Notes: generated from the sequence alone by a model not told the origin. A stretch of 64,000 nt of DNA from Welwitschia mirabilis (GCA_051453625.1 JBOZIK010000001.1:202468512-202532511); one strand, 5' to 3'. Positions 11,403 through 23,992 are shown, numbered from the stretch's first letter. Made by a program: numbers and translations.

Positions 11403-13720
11403 AGACTGCTTGGAGTCTAAGGATTGTTGTTGCTTAGGTAAGTGCTTTGGATTTTAGTTCAAGTATTTACCTGCAGTAGCATTGTATTTTTACAGCAGAA
11501 ATGTAGGTTTTTCTTTCTGCAGTTTTCGTTTTGCGCTTTGAAATAAACGCCTTGTCATTTGCCTCATCATCTAGACAATGCGTGATGATGACGACCTGTG
11601 TGCCTTAGGTTTTTCATTTTTCTTAAGAACTAGGGTTTTCTTATTGTCCCCTCTATTATCCACATGACTTAGCAGATGACCGTCTATTTTCATTCTTTAT
11701 TATTTCACAATTCTATTTTTACTGCGTTTAGGTATATCGTCTAGAGGACCACAGAGATGATGTGTACTAAAATAGAATTAGGCATGCTAGGATATGGTAA
11801 ATTCTAGTAAAAAGGTAAACTATCATAGAGAGCATATGTTCATTAAAGAAATATCCAATAAGGTTTAATGGACTACAAACTTAACCCAGGTACGCACACC
11901 CTAGATACACAAAATACTTCAAAAATTTAGCAAGAAAATTTTTCTTCATTTATTGTTTCAAAATCTAATTTTTCAAAAGAATTTTCAAAAGATAGTTTAG
12001 AAAAAAGTTGTTTTATTACAATGTCAAATTCATTGCAAAGACAAAAATAAATTGCTTCACTAATTCCCCTATTATTATCAAAACCTCTACTACTACCCCC
12101 ATAAATCCTCATTCTAATGTCACCCTTAAAGAACTTATAGCAAATAAGAAATATGAAATTCAAACCCATTTTTACCTACCTTTTGGTGATGATGTCGAGT
12201 TAAGAAATTTAGATGCCTATTCTATTTTTAATGAAGAAAATGATAAAGATCCCTTACAACATATAGCCGACATTGAACAATTAGTACTTACTTCTAGAAA
12301 TGGTAAAAAAATAAATTAGTGGTCATACTTATATAGTTATTTTTCCTATTACTTTAAAAGGAAAAGCTAAACTATGGTTAAGAACTATTCCACATAAAAG
12401 TTTAAAAACATGGAATCAAGTTTAAGATGNNNNNNNNNNNNNNNNNNNNNNNNNNNNNNNNNNNNNNNNNNNNNNNNNNNNNNNNNNNNNNNNNNNNNNN
12501 NNNNNNNNNNNNNNNNNNNNNNNNNNNNNNNNNNNNNNNNNNNNNNNNNNNNNNNNNNNNNNNNNNNNNNNNNNNNNNNNNNNNNNNNNNNNNNNNNNNN
12601 NNNNNNNNNNNNNNNNNNNNNNNNNNNNNNNNNNNNNNNNNNNNNNNNNNNNNNNNNNNNNNNNNNNNNNNNNNNNNNNNNNNNNNNNNNNNNNNNNNNN
12701 NNNNNNNNNNNNNNNNNNNNNNNNNNNNNNNNNNNNNNNNNNNNNNNNNNNNNNNNNNNNNNNNNNNNNNNNNNNNNNNNNNNNNNNNNNNNNNNNNNNN
12801 NNNNNNNNNNNNNNNNNNNNNNNNNNNNNNNNNNNNNNNNNNNNNNNNNNNNNNNNNNNNNNNNNNNNNNNNNNNNNNNNNNNNNNNNNNNNNNNNNNNN
12901 NNNNNNNNNNNNNNNNNNNNNNNNNNNNNNNNNNNNNNNNNNNNNNNNNNNNNNNNNNNNNNNNNNNNNNNNNNNNNNNNNNNNNNNNNNNNNNNNNNNN
13001 NNNNNNNNNNNNNNNNNNNNNNNNNNNNNNNNNNNNNNNNNNNNNNNNNNNNNNNNNNNNNNNNNNNNNNNNNNNNNNNNNNNNNNNNNNNNNNNNNNNN
13101 NNNNNNNNNNNNNNNNNNNNNNNNNNNNNNNNNNNNNNNNNNNNNNNNNNNNNNNNNNNNNNNNNNNNNNNNNNNNNNNNNNNNNNNNNNNNNNNNNNNN
13201 NNNNNNNNNNNNNNNNNNNNNNNNNNNNNNNNNNNNNNNNNNNNNNNNNNNNNNNNNNNNNNNNNNNNNNNNNNNNNNNNNNNNNNNNNNNNNNNNNNNN
13301 NNNNNNNNNNNNNNNNNNNNNNNNNNNNNNNNNNNNNNNNNNNNNNNNNNNNNNNNNNNNNNNNNNNNNNNNNNNNNNNNNNNNNNNNNNNNNNNNNNNN
13401 NNNNNNNNNNNNNNNNNNNNNTCAAAATCAAAATCGAAATCAAAACCAATTCCAACCTAAGACGAATGGAGAACCAAACTTTTAGTCTCGTGAGAATAAA
13501 TTTAAGAACTTTCAAGCAAATCATCCAAATTTTCAACCATTTAGAAATAGATTTAAGAATGCTAACTTCTAACTAAGCAACTCAAATTGATAATCAAGCA
13601 CATCAAACTCACAAAACCAAAAATGATCTACTTAGAAATTTCATTGATAAGTTAAGAAAATATCAAGAGAAGACAAATTCAAACATTGAAAATCTTATTA
13701 GTGTTCTATAACAAACTATG
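11403..13720 (+). pseudogene. gag region of the Athila/Tat-like element, interrupted by gap
   Basis: After an untranslated leader, a frame from about 12008 reads into a gag segment; the block PITLKGKAKLWLRTIPHKSL with WNQ following (about 12345-12420) matches the retrotransposon gag core (P-L-G-A-W---LP--S---W). The 992-bp gap 12430-13421 removes the middle. After it comes a Gln/Asn-rich tail (13422-13570) and, at about 13718-13870, the PQG-L-IQPL----I--RSG linker typical before the protease. Several stops are present. Confidence 0.75.
12430..13421. other. Assembly gap, 992 N
   Basis: Within gag of the first Ty3/gypsy element. Other gaps: 20884-21642 (759), 23993-24092, 27585-27684, 33949-34048, 35171-35270 and 60287-60386 (100 each), 44959-45495 (537), 46925-46934 (10). 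Reading frames drawn across them are not real. Confidence 0.99.
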
Positions 13721-13870
13721 ATTGCTAATCAAATACCACAAGGGTCACTTGTAATACAACCTTTATCAAACCTTAATGAAGTAAAAAAAGATTGTAAGAT
13801 TGTGATAAGAAGTGGAAATGATACAACACCTCCTAACAAAAAGGCTTCAACATCGCAAAGTAATAAAAAT

Positions 13871-14760
13871 GATGATGAAGAAAAAGATATTGAGATCTTA
13901 CTAAATCATACTTTTCCTTATCTTTTAAATGATAATAAGAAAATTCTTCTCAAGATAAACATAAGGAATCTACTACTCCTTGGCTTGATAGATTGAACAG
14001 AAATCCTACATTTTATGAAGATCTTAAAGTCTTAACGTAAAATGTAAGCATAAATTTATCATTTTAAAAAATTTTACAAGATAATCCTAATTATTCTAAG
14101 TTGTGGAAAGATCTGATTAGGAGAAAACAAAAACGAACTATACTTAGTAAAGTCTTCCTAGTGCAATCTATAACCAACTTAGTTTTACAAAAACGTTTTA
14201 AGGATCCATGGGTAACAACTCTCAATGTCAATTAGAAGGGAACAAAAGAATAAAGAAATCCTTAATCAATACAAGAGTGAGTTCTAATATTATGCTTTTA
14301 CACATTTATCAATTATTTAATTTGAAAAGTATAATTAAGCCTGCTAGGATTATTTTAGAATTAGCTAATACATCAATGAGGAAACCCTTATGAGTAATCA
14401 AGGATTTGGTATTTCAAATTGAAGAAGCATTCTATCCTATAGATGTGGTTGTAATCAAAGTTGAGCATAACGGAGATTATCCATCACGTCTAGGTAGAGC
14501 TTTTTATGCAACAGCTCATTGTATTATTGATATTAGAACTGGAATGATGGTATGTTTTAGAAAATAAGAAGTTTACTATTAGAGTATTTGATGTTGATGA
14601 AAAGGATTTAGGTGATGAGTTAAATGTTGAAGGAGAGATTAGACCTAGTTTATTTTTACGGCATCATCCACTTGAGGAAAGATGATTAATACTTCATGAG
14701 CCAACCTTATTAGACAATCTAATTAAAATAGAAAACCTGAAAGCTTTCGATGATGATTAA
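13871..14760 (+). pseudogene. Aspartic protease region of the Athila/Tat-like element
   Basis: Recognisable blocks are RFKDPWVTTLN near 14195, LKPARIILELAN near 14325, RVIKDLVFQIEEAFYPIDVVV near 14394-14456 and SRLGRAFYATAHCIIDIR near 14488-14545. The last replaces the usual ILGRPFLATA-A-I. The segment that should hold the catalytic D-[LS]-G is frameshifted and not readable. It is no longer functional. Confidence 0.65.
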
Positions 14761-15229
14761 CTTAATTATGAGCATTTAGGAACTGACTATTTTGATCAAG
14801 AGAATTAAAAAACTAAAACTGTAAATTATGCAAAAGTCTAAAATCTAAATAAAACTGAGATTTTTTATTTTGAGGAAGGTTGTCCACTACCACCATCTAG
14901 ACGATAGTCTGAGACGATAATTAATTTTGACAAAAATTTAATAAAAAATAAAAAACTGAATTTAAATATAAAATCTTTACCTAGTGGACTAAAATATATC
15001 TTTTTGGGTAATGATCAAAACAAACCTCTAATAATAAACAAAAATATTTCCCCTTAACAAAAGACAATTTTAATCTCACTTTTGAAATCTAAGGTTAATG
15101 CATTTGCTTAGTCTCATAAAGATTTAATAGCCATTCCTACCTCTACTATTCAACATAAAATCTACCTTGATAATAATGCAAAACTTGTTAGATAACCATA
15201 ACATAGACTAAACCCAGCCCTTAAATGAG

Positions 15230-15960
15230 TCGTAAAAGATGAGATCATTAAATTAATGGATGCTAAAATTATTTATATCATAGCTAATAGTGAGTGGATT
15301 AGCCCTTTCACAGTAGTTCCTAAGAAAGATGGGAAGTGGAGAATGTGTATTAATTTTAGAAAATTAAATAAAGTAACCAAGAGAGACTGCTGTCCTTTAC
15401 CTTTTCTCGATCAGATACTTGATAGAACCTGAGGACATGCTTTTTATTGCTTTCTTGATGAGTATAGTGATTACAATCAAGTTTGTAATGCTAGTGAGGA
15501 TCAAGCTAAAACTATTTTTACTTCATCTTTTAGAACTTTCGCTTTTAGATGTATTCCTTTTGGACTTTACAATGCTCTTAATACTTTTTAACATGCAATG
15601 ATGGGTATTTTTTCTGATTTGTCAGAGGATTAAATAGAAATTTTTATGGACGACTTCTCAATCTATGGTAAGAACTTTGAACAAATCTTAGAAAGGTTAG
15701 AAAAAGTCCTTAATAGATGCATTACTAGTGGCCTACATTTGCGTTGAGAGAAAATTTTCTTTTTAGTTAATAGTAGAATTGTCTTAGGTCATCACATTTC
15801 TAAAAAAGGAATTAGGATAGATCATGAAAAAATTAGTATCATTAAAAACCTAACTTCTCTAACAAATGTAAAACAAGTTTAATCCTTCCTTGATTATTGT
15901 GGTTTTTATTGTTGTTTTATTTACAATTATACAAAAATTTGTAAACCTCTTCACTTGTTA
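15230..15960 (+). pseudogene. Reverse transcriptase domain of the Athila/Tat-like element
   Basis: The frame reads WISPFTVVPKKDGKWRM (near 15297-15347), CINFRKLNKVTKRD, PLPFLDQILDR and then the polymerase box IFMDDFSIYG at about 15640-15669, which contains the two catalytic aspartates (FMDD at 15643-15654). These are the standard Ty3/gypsy blocks in the right order. At least six in-frame stops interrupt it; most are TAA or TGA where CAA or CGA is expected. Confidence 0.9.
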
Positions 15961-16059
15961 CTTGAAAAACAAGATAAATTTGATTAGAATAAATATTATT
16001 AGCTCACTTTTAATACACCTAAAAATAAAATCTCTTCCACACCTATTATAATAAGACCC

Positions 16060-16450
16060 GATTAGAATAAAGATTTTGAGTTAATGTGTGATGGTAGTAA
16101 CATTACCATAAGTGGGGTGCTTAGACAAAAATATGTAAATAATTTTAGGATTATATCTAATTATAGTAAAACTTTGTCTAAAGCTTAAATAAATTATACT
16201 ACTATGGAAAAAGAAATGTTAGCAATTATCTTTTACCTTAATATACTTAGACATTATCTTTTAGGCTTTCATACGAATGTTTATACCAACCATGTAGTGA
16301 TTAGATACCTTATGACCAAGAAAGATTCTAGTGCTTGATTTATTAGATGGATTCTCCTCATTCAAGAATTTAATTTGACTATCATTGATAAAGCAGGGAA
16401 GCATAATAGTGTAGCAGATAATTTCTCATGTCTTTCTTCCTCTATTGATG
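16060..16450 (+). pseudogene. RNase H domain of the Athila/Tat-like element
   Basis: Blocks FELMCDGSNI near 16077, TTMEKEMLAIIF near 16200 and VYTNHVVIRYLM near 16281 match the gypsy RNase H D-E-D arrangement, but the last catalytic Asp (TDH) is Asn (TNH), a G-to-A change. The connection-type ending QEFNLTIIDKAGKHNSVADN follows at about 16363. Stops interrupt the frame. Confidence 0.8.
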
Positions 16451-16550
16451 ATCTTATGATTAATGATTCTTTTCTGGATAAATAACTTTTTGTCATATCT
16501 TCTACTCATCCTTCTCTTTGGTATGCTAACATTATTAATTATTTTTTATT

Positions 16551-17845
16551 ATGAAAACACCACAACATTGGACTTATAATCAAAAAAAATCCTTTATCTA
16601 CAGAATAGTTAATTATAGATGGATAGAGCAACATCTTTACCATAGGTGCAAGGATCAAATCATGAGAAAATATGTGCCTAAATCAAAAAAATCAAAAATC
16701 CTTCATCTTTGTCATGGTGGTGTTTGTGGAGGTTATTTTAGTAGACATAAAATAGCTATGAAAATCCTTCACTCTAGTTTTTATTGGCCTATCCTTTTTC
16801 AAGATTCTTTTGATTTTGCTAGAAGGTGCGATGCTTGTCAACATTATGATAACTTTATTCATTCTCAAGAAATTCCCCTTAAACCTATTCTTGAATGTGA
16901 ACCTTTTAACTTTTGGGGAATTAAATTTATAGGTGTTATTAAACCACCTTATAATAATAAGAACTACATTTTAGTGGCTGTTGATTATGTTATTAAATAG
17001 GTTGAAGCTTTCCCTACTTCTATGAATGATGCTCGAACTGTTTGTACTTTTCTTAGAACTCATATTTTTCAACATTTTGGTGTTCCTAGGATTATCATTA
17101 GTGATCAAGGAATTAATTTTATTAATCAACTTTTTAGGAAACTTCTTTTATCCATTGGAATAGAACATAGAGTAGCCTTTTCTTATCATCCATAAACCAT
17201 TGGTCAAGATGAAAATGCAAATATAAAAATTAAGAAAATGCTATAAAAACTTGTATATGTTAATAAGAAAACTTGGGATTCTAAGCTTAATAATGTTTTT
17301 TGGGATTACCATAATACTTGGCATAATTCTCTTGAATTTTCACCTTGTGAACTTGTATAAGAAAAAGTTTGTATTTTACCTGTTGATGTGTGTTATAACT
17401 CTTATCATTCTTCTTATCAACTTAATCTTGTAGACCTTCATGAAAACTTAAACATAGATTAGTCCAACTTGATCACCTAGATGAAAAATGTACTCATGTT
17501 ATACATCATCAACTAATTCACAAAGCCTAAACTAAGTTCAAACATGATAAGAAGTAACGTCATAAAAAGTTTAAACTTGGTTAACTTGTCTTTTTATACA
17601 ATACTAGAGTACATCTTTTACATAACAAGTTGACCTATAAATGGTTAGGTCCTTATCTTATAGAGAAAGTACATTCTAATGGATTTGTTGAGATTTACAA
17701 CTTAGAAACTAAGGATATTCAAAAAGTTAATGGACAAAGGTTGAAAATATATCAACAATCTTTTGATACAACCTTTAACATGGTAGAAGCAATTATTTTA
17801 GAGGTTCGCCTCAATGAGGAGGACTTCCATCCTATCATTATCTGA
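16551..17845 (+). pseudogene. Integrase domain of the Athila/Tat-like element
   Basis: A 149-residue open segment (16551-17000) holds the HHCC zinc-binding part, with CDACQ at its end and YWPILFQDSFDF before it, followed by the catalytic core. The first catalytic Asp of WG-DF-G is Lys (WGIKFIG), the second survives in ISDQG near 17100, and the Glu of the NREIKK block is Lys (NIKIKK near 17224). Two of three DDE residues are therefore lost. The C-terminal part at 17630-17845 (YKWLGPYLIEKV, VNGQRLKIY) is the usual end of pol. Confidence 0.85.
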
Positions 17846-20150
17846 ATTCTCTGTTAGCTTATTCTTTTGGTGGATGTTATAATGTCACTTAACCATCTTT
17901 TAAACTTGACTTTTTTGTTTTCTTTATGAAGTTTCTATGACTAGTATTCGTACTTGGGCATTTTATAGTGATAAGATTGGATTCACCCAATCTTAATACA
18001 TTCCCATATTTATAAACTTTACTTTGAAAGAAGATGCCTTAGTTCTTGTACTTTTTTTTCTCGATGGTGTAAGGTCTTTGATTGTTTAGGTGTGTTCTTT
18101 TATATCTTTCATTCCACTTATTTACCTTCATATTTTTTAGTGTATGATCATGTGGGAATTATTTATAAAAAAAAATAGATAGGAGATAATGCCCATGATC
18201 TATTATATTTGTGCTAAAATAAATACATGGTCACCATGATGTCCTACCACACCGAGGTAAATTTTTTCGAAAGGCACCTTTGGCAGTATTGGTAGCTGTG
18301 AGAACTCCATTTGGGGATCAATTGGCCATGCTTCGTAGGTCCTTACTCCTCTGACTGTGGTTGCACTCCCCTCATCCTAGAAAATAGTAATAAAACTTTG
18401 AGGCTATGGTATCAGTGGTGTTCTTGGTATCAGCAGAGGCATTGCTTGTTTTTCTAGACTCTTAGTATTTCCACATGATCACTTTACTTTTAAGGATTTG
18501 AGTGTGTTTTGGAGTGTAAGCTGGTAAGTTCATTTTTAAGAAGTTTTTGACTTATCATTCATTGTTCTAAGCATTTGATCTTTGGTGTCGTCATAATCAT
18601 TGCCTTTTTTAGTGGAACTTTATGGAGGTGATATGTTTTGTCATACATTTTTACTTAGGTGGCTTTATAATGTCTCCCAATGGGTTTACTAGGTTAGAAT
18701 TTAGGATAGGTAAGTTATCTTCTTCACATTCCTTGAGTCTATTTTCATTTTGCTTGTCTTTCATTCTTTAGTTTGTTATTTCAAAGTCATTTTCGTACTT
18801 TCTCATACTTATCTAGGATCTTATCATTCAGTAGTTTCCTTGTTATTATTCATGTCATTGATTTTATTTTAGCATTTTAATTAGACAAACATATCTTATT
18901 CTTTCCAATTTTTATGAGTTTCCTTTTAAGTCTTTTGGATTTTTACATATTTTAAGGATTATTTGTTAGTTTGGGTACATTTGTTTGACTTTTCTTTAAC
19001 ATCTTTCATCCTAATTAGTATGTTTTCATTACCCTCTTTTTCATTTATTTTGATTTTTTCTCATCATTATGATTTGTCACAACACTCCATCATTCCCTCA
19101 TTTTCGAAGCTTTCTAATACATTCTGATACCTTCATGCTGATATCTGAGCCTAACTTGCTTGATTGACATTTTTTTTTTTTTAGGATTTTTACAAAGTTC
19201 TATCATCCACCTAGTCATCTAGATGACATGGGGGATGACACTGAGATTTTTTCTAATAGTCGTCCTAGGGTTGTTGTCTGAACGAGGCGATCAGACGACG
19301 GTGTGAAAAAACCACTGTATCAATTCTTTTTTCTCATTTTTCTTCCATTCTCTGTCATTTTCACCCATTGTCTCAAGAGACAACAATGCTCTTGATCCCT
19401 GCCAATGTGCTAGAACTTGTCCCCACAAAAATCGTTCATCAAATTTCTGGATTCCAGTGAATTTTCAAAAATGAAGTATGTTTTTCTCTCCCTCATTTTT
19501 TTCCTCTTTTTGTTCTCCCATTTCTTAGCCTTTCAATGCATGGTTTCCACATATGTTGTTTAATTTTTCGATCTCTTCAATTAGGAACTTATAAATCTAA
19601 TTTTTGTTACATATTTTCAAGGATATAATGAATTGTACATTTTACAAAGTATAATTAGGATTTTAACTTTAAAACTCATTTTCTCACAAATTATATGTTG
19701 AAACGTAGTAGTCCTTTAAGGTAAATGGATCAATACAATGTGCTCTACATTTCTAGTAATTAGATTTTTCATTTGAGTACTTCTATTTTTTTCACTTTAT
19801 GTGGGGTCCACCTAAAATATAATTCAACTTTTCGTGCATTTCACGTTTTTCTTCACATGACTAGGCAATATGAGATGTACTAACACTTTTGAGAGAGTGG
19901 GTAGAACATATTTTCACAATTTTTGCACATTTTTAAACCAACTTTTTGGGTCATTTCGAGCATTCACGCGATGTATTTTAGCTATATCCACCAGATCTCG
20001 CATGACATGTTGCATATTTGTGATTGAATAGGCCATGCACACATAGAAATAGATAGGCTGAGGCTCCGAATTTGTTGAGTAAGAGGCGGGCCCACTAACA
20101 CCACCAAAGGTCGAATGTGTAGACACGGTACATCCCCCACCTCGACATAC
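17846..20150 (+). other. Long spacer between pol and 3' ORF of the Athila/Tat-like element
   Basis: About 2.3 kb, T-rich, with stops in all frames. Tat/Athila elements usually have such a spacer. An imperfect palindromic GTCATCTAGATGAC motif with near copies is found at 19213-19240. No gene is supported here; the antisense frame at 19914-20183 is on the wrong strand for the element. Confidence 0.6.
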
Positions 20151-20159
20151 TTGATCTCT

Positions 20160-22700
20160 CACTATCCAATGGCTGCTATCCAAGCTGAGAGATACTTCAA
20201 GAATTTCATGAGTCGATTAGAGCTAGAGGTAAATTAGAGGCTCATAGACTTACAGCTCCAGTGGATCTTAGATGCACAGGAATGTACTATGTATCTAAAA
20301 CTAGGGAATTCTATGACACCATGCACATAGAGCATTACTCTGCTGCCCATGGACAACTAATAGATATGATTGTAATCATGATTCAGGGCCATGAGATTGT
20401 CATCCTTCTAGATCATAGTGCAGCAGTGACAGATCTTCGTGGTATTAGAAGTGCTCATATACATTCACCTAATGGGATAGAAGATCACCATACATATAGG
20501 ACAGCATTAGATATACCCACAGATTTGACATTAGATAGGTAAGAAATTTTGATGACACAGTTAGCTCCTGCTTATCAAATTTTGCATAGAGGGTTATTTC
20601 ACAACATCAGCTCATTTTTTCATGACAGTCATGCCATGGTGGCCCACTTGTAGTTACTACCAATGTTCAAGAAGGGTAAGCAGATGAACTTACCCATATT
20701 TATATGGGGAAGACTCAAGTTTATGATAGAGGCATAACAGCTTTAGACTCTAGGATATCCGTGCCTCCTATCAGCCATGTGTGAATGCTTTGGTATACTA
20801 GAGCCTATAGACGAGCAGTGATTCATACGCATACATACTTTAGCTCATTACCTATAGGACATGGGCATACAGGTACTATGAGANNNNNNNNNNNNNNNNN
20901 NNNNNNNNNNNNNNNNNNNNNNNNNNNNNNNNNNNNNNNNNNNNNNNNNNNNNNNNNNNNNNNNNNNNNNNNNNNNNNNNNNNNNNNNNNNNNNNNNNNN
21001 NNNNNNNNNNNNNNNNNNNNNNNNNNNNNNNNNNNNNNNNNNNNNNNNNNNNNNNNNNNNNNNNNNNNNNNNNNNNNNNNNNNNNNNNNNNNNNNNNNNN
21101 NNNNNNNNNNNNNNNNNNNNNNNNNNNNNNNNNNNNNNNNNNNNNNNNNNNNNNNNNNNNNNNNNNNNNNNNNNNNNNNNNNNNNNNNNNNNNNNNNNNN
21201 NNNNNNNNNNNNNNNNNNNNNNNNNNNNNNNNNNNNNNNNNNNNNNNNNNNNNNNNNNNNNNNNNNNNNNNNNNNNNNNNNNNNNNNNNNNNNNNNNNNN
21301 NNNNNNNNNNNNNNNNNNNNNNNNNNNNNNNNNNNNNNNNNNNNNNNNNNNNNNNNNNNNNNNNNNNNNNNNNNNNNNNNNNNNNNNNNNNNNNNNNNNN
21401 NNNNNNNNNNNNNNNNNNNNNNNNNNNNNNNNNNNNNNNNNNNNNNNNNNNNNNNNNNNNNNNNNNNNNNNNNNNNNNNNNNNNNNNNNNNNNNNNNNNN
21501 NNNNNNNNNNNNNNNNNNNNNNNNNNNNNNNNNNNNNNNNNNNNNNNNNNNNNNNNNNNNNNNNNNNNNNNNNNNNNNNNNNNNNNNNNNNNNNNNNNNN
21601 NNNNNNNNNNNNNNNNNNNNNNNNNNNNNNNNNNNNNNNNNNGTAAATTAGAGGCTCAGAGACTTACATCTCCAGTGGATCTTAGATGCACAGGGGATGT
21701 ACTATGTATCTGAAACTAGGGAATTCTATGACACCATGCACATAGAGCATTACTCTACTGCCCATGGACAGCTAGTAGATATGATTGTAATCATGATTCA
21801 GGGCCATGAGATTGTCATCCTTCTAGATCACAGTGCAGCAGTGACAGATCTTCATGGTATTAGCAGTGCTCATATACATTCACCTAATGGAATAGAAGAC
21901 CACCATACATATAGTATAGCATTAGATATACCCACAGATTTGACATTAGATAGGTAAGGAATTTTTATGACACAGTTAGCTCCTGCTCATCAAATTTTAC
22001 ATAGAGGATTGTTTCACAACATCAGCTCATTTTTTCATGATAGTCATGCCATGGTGGCCCACTTGTAGTTACTACCAATGTTCAAGAAGGGTAAGTAGAT
22101 GAACTTACCCATATTTATATGGAGAAGACTCAAGTTTATGATAGAGGCATAACAGCTTTAGACTCTAGGATATCTGTGCCTCCTCTCAGCCATGTGTGGA
22201 TGCTTTGGTATACTAGAGCCTATAGATGAACAGCGATTCATACGCATACATACTTTAGCTCATTACCTATAGGACATGGGGATACAGGTACTATGAGAGG
22301 TAGAGAGATCTCAAGTTTAGAGGCCTATGGTTAGTGCTTCACTTAAACAAATTCAGGCCCTCCTAGCAGAAACCACTGAAACTATCAGAGGCATTATAAA
22401 CTAAGGCATTTTTACATTAGAGCAGAGAGTTTAGATGGTTAAGAAGATAGTACAGCACACTAAGGAGTAGCTTATGGATGTGCGATAGCACATCCTATGA
22501 ATAGAGCATAGTGCGATGGTGGATCTTCTAAAGATAATGTGAGTACAAGGAGATAAGATGGCACGAACTATCATGACATTACTAAATCACCATTTCCCTG
22601 CTGATCCTGAGCATCCTCCCTCTTCTCCTCTTACACCTGAGCTTGCCACTCACCAAAAGTTCATCATGACTCGACAAGGAGAGTGACTTCTCATTGTATT
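20160..22700 (+). pseudogene. 3' ORF (third ORF) of the Athila/Tat-like element, partly duplicated
   Basis: A non-pol reading frame, broken by stops, reads LLHRGLFHNISSFFHD near 21995-22040, then LPIFIW and CLLSAMCECFGILEP in the copy near 20680-20810. This resembles the additional gag-like ORF carried downstream of integrase by Tat/Athila elements; its function is not known. The segment 20229-20883 appears again at 21643-22298 with about 5 percent difference, on either side of a 759-bp gap. After the second copy the frame continues through a Gln/Glu-rich helical stretch (22330-22560). Confidence 0.6.
20229..22298 (+). repeat. Direct repeat of about 655 bp on both sides of a gap
   Basis: Left copy 20229-20883, right copy 21643-22298, both beginning GTAAATTAGAGGCTCA-AGACTTACA and both ending GGTACTATGAGA. 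In 330 bp compared I counted about 18 differences, mostly transitions. It is either a real tandem duplication or two alleles placed in series by the assembler. Confidence 0.85.
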
Positions 22701-23141
22701 TTTATATCTTCCCCTCCGTATATTATACAAACATCTTATTCTAAGTATCAGCATGGTGTATGTTTTTATTGTTTGATTTCATTCATACTGTTACATACCA
22801 TTTTTACACTTCATGATGAGGACTATTTGTATTATCCACAATTATCTTATATCTGCTATAAATTTTAGTTGGGGGAGCTATTGATTATCAGTATATTTGC
22901 ACGCTTTTGCTTTTTCAAGAATATTTTTTAGCCTGTCATCCCCCATATCGTCTGAATGACCATCAGGATGATAATACAACTAGTTGCACTACACAGGTGA
23001 AATGTTTAGTTATTCATTTCTAACTTTTCTATTTTACATTCTGAAGTTCTTTTATTTCACAATTTCTTAATTAATTTTTTGTTATACAATTTGGTTTGCA
23101 ATCATGGTTGTTTACCTAGTTTTATCAGGGATTGACAAGGC

Positions 23142-23157
23142 TAAGTGGAGGCTATAT
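23142..23157 (+). promoter_or_regulatory. Polypurine tract of the Athila/Tat-like element
   Basis: AAGTGGAGGC lies directly before the TG of the 3' LTR at 23158, where plus-strand DNA synthesis should be primed. A second purine run, GTTGGGGGAG at 22868-22877, could be an additional internal tract. Confidence 0.5.
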
Positions 23158-23992
23158 TGCGCTACCAAATTATATGTATTTGATAGGATATTTTAAGTAG
23201 TTTTACAAAACATTAGATAGGTTTATGCTAAATTTTGATAATAATAAAGAGTTAAGATGAATGATATAGAAATGAGAAATATTCATTACATTTTACAACA
23301 TTTGAAGAAATTTACAATATTTTCTATCTAAACCAAAAATCCTATAAATAAAGAGGCTAATGTGACACATGAAAAAATCTATAAAAGATTATTGTTCACC
23401 TCATCATCTGGATGATTGTACAGACAACAAAAACACTTAAGCTAGGCAAGATGCTGACTAAATTAATCTAGTAGTTGATGTGAAACTTTTATGAGGTGGC
23501 ATTATCTCTTGTGATATCCAAACGACCAACAAGACAACACCTAAGATAAACACTTCACCAAACTTCACTAAACTATGAACATTTGTCTTACACTTTCTTA
23601 TGTAGTTGTTAGGGTTGTTCACATGCCTATTAGTCTTGTCTGATTTTAGAGTCTATTTTGTAATAAATAACTCCTCCATCCTTGAGTCTATTTTTATCTT
23701 TATTTACACAAAAAAATTTTATGACAGGAGATCGAAGGGTCAAAGGTCCATCCATTTTTGTTATAGAGAGATGCCTTCCTTAGTGTTGGGCTATGTATCC
23801 TTCATTGAGATGCTACTACTTTATAGTATAGATGTTGGTTCAATTCTAACCAAAACTCTGATTTTATTTTCATATCTTTTATTTTGTGCATGTCTCTTAT
23901 GGTTTATATTACTTTTGCTTCTATGATAGCTTCTTTAGTGATATAGATCCTAAGGAAAACCTTTGTTAAGGTTGACATTATTAGTTTAGATG
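23158..23992 (+). repeat. 3' LTR of the Athila/Tat-like element, truncated by gap
   Basis: The first 835 bp match the 5' LTR from 10130 to about 10970. The remaining ~410 bp fall in or beyond the 100-N gap 23993-24092; the sequence after the gap is not LTR. Confidence 0.85.

Larger units (their letters stand above)
10130..23992 (+). mobile_element. Ty3/gypsy LTR retrotransposon, Athila/Tat-like, decayed
   Basis: Long terminal repeats lie at 10130-11381 and 23158-23992, the latter cut by an assembly gap. Between them are, in order, a tRNA-Asp-type primer-binding site, gag, protease, reverse transcriptase, RNase H, integrase, a long spacer, an extra 3' ORF and a polypurine tract. The FMDDFS reverse-transcriptase box, the wording of the integrase and protease blocks and the presence of a 3' ORF place it with the Athila/Tat group. 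Stops are scattered through every domain, so it is not autonomous. The LTRs differ at roughly 15 percent of sites in the part compared, mainly G-to-A and C-to-T, which means an old insertion. Confidence 0.9.

Noticed and set aside
12385-13576. Long frames across 12430-13421, and likewise across 20884-21642 and 44959-45495
   Set aside because: They consist of N only and carry no information.
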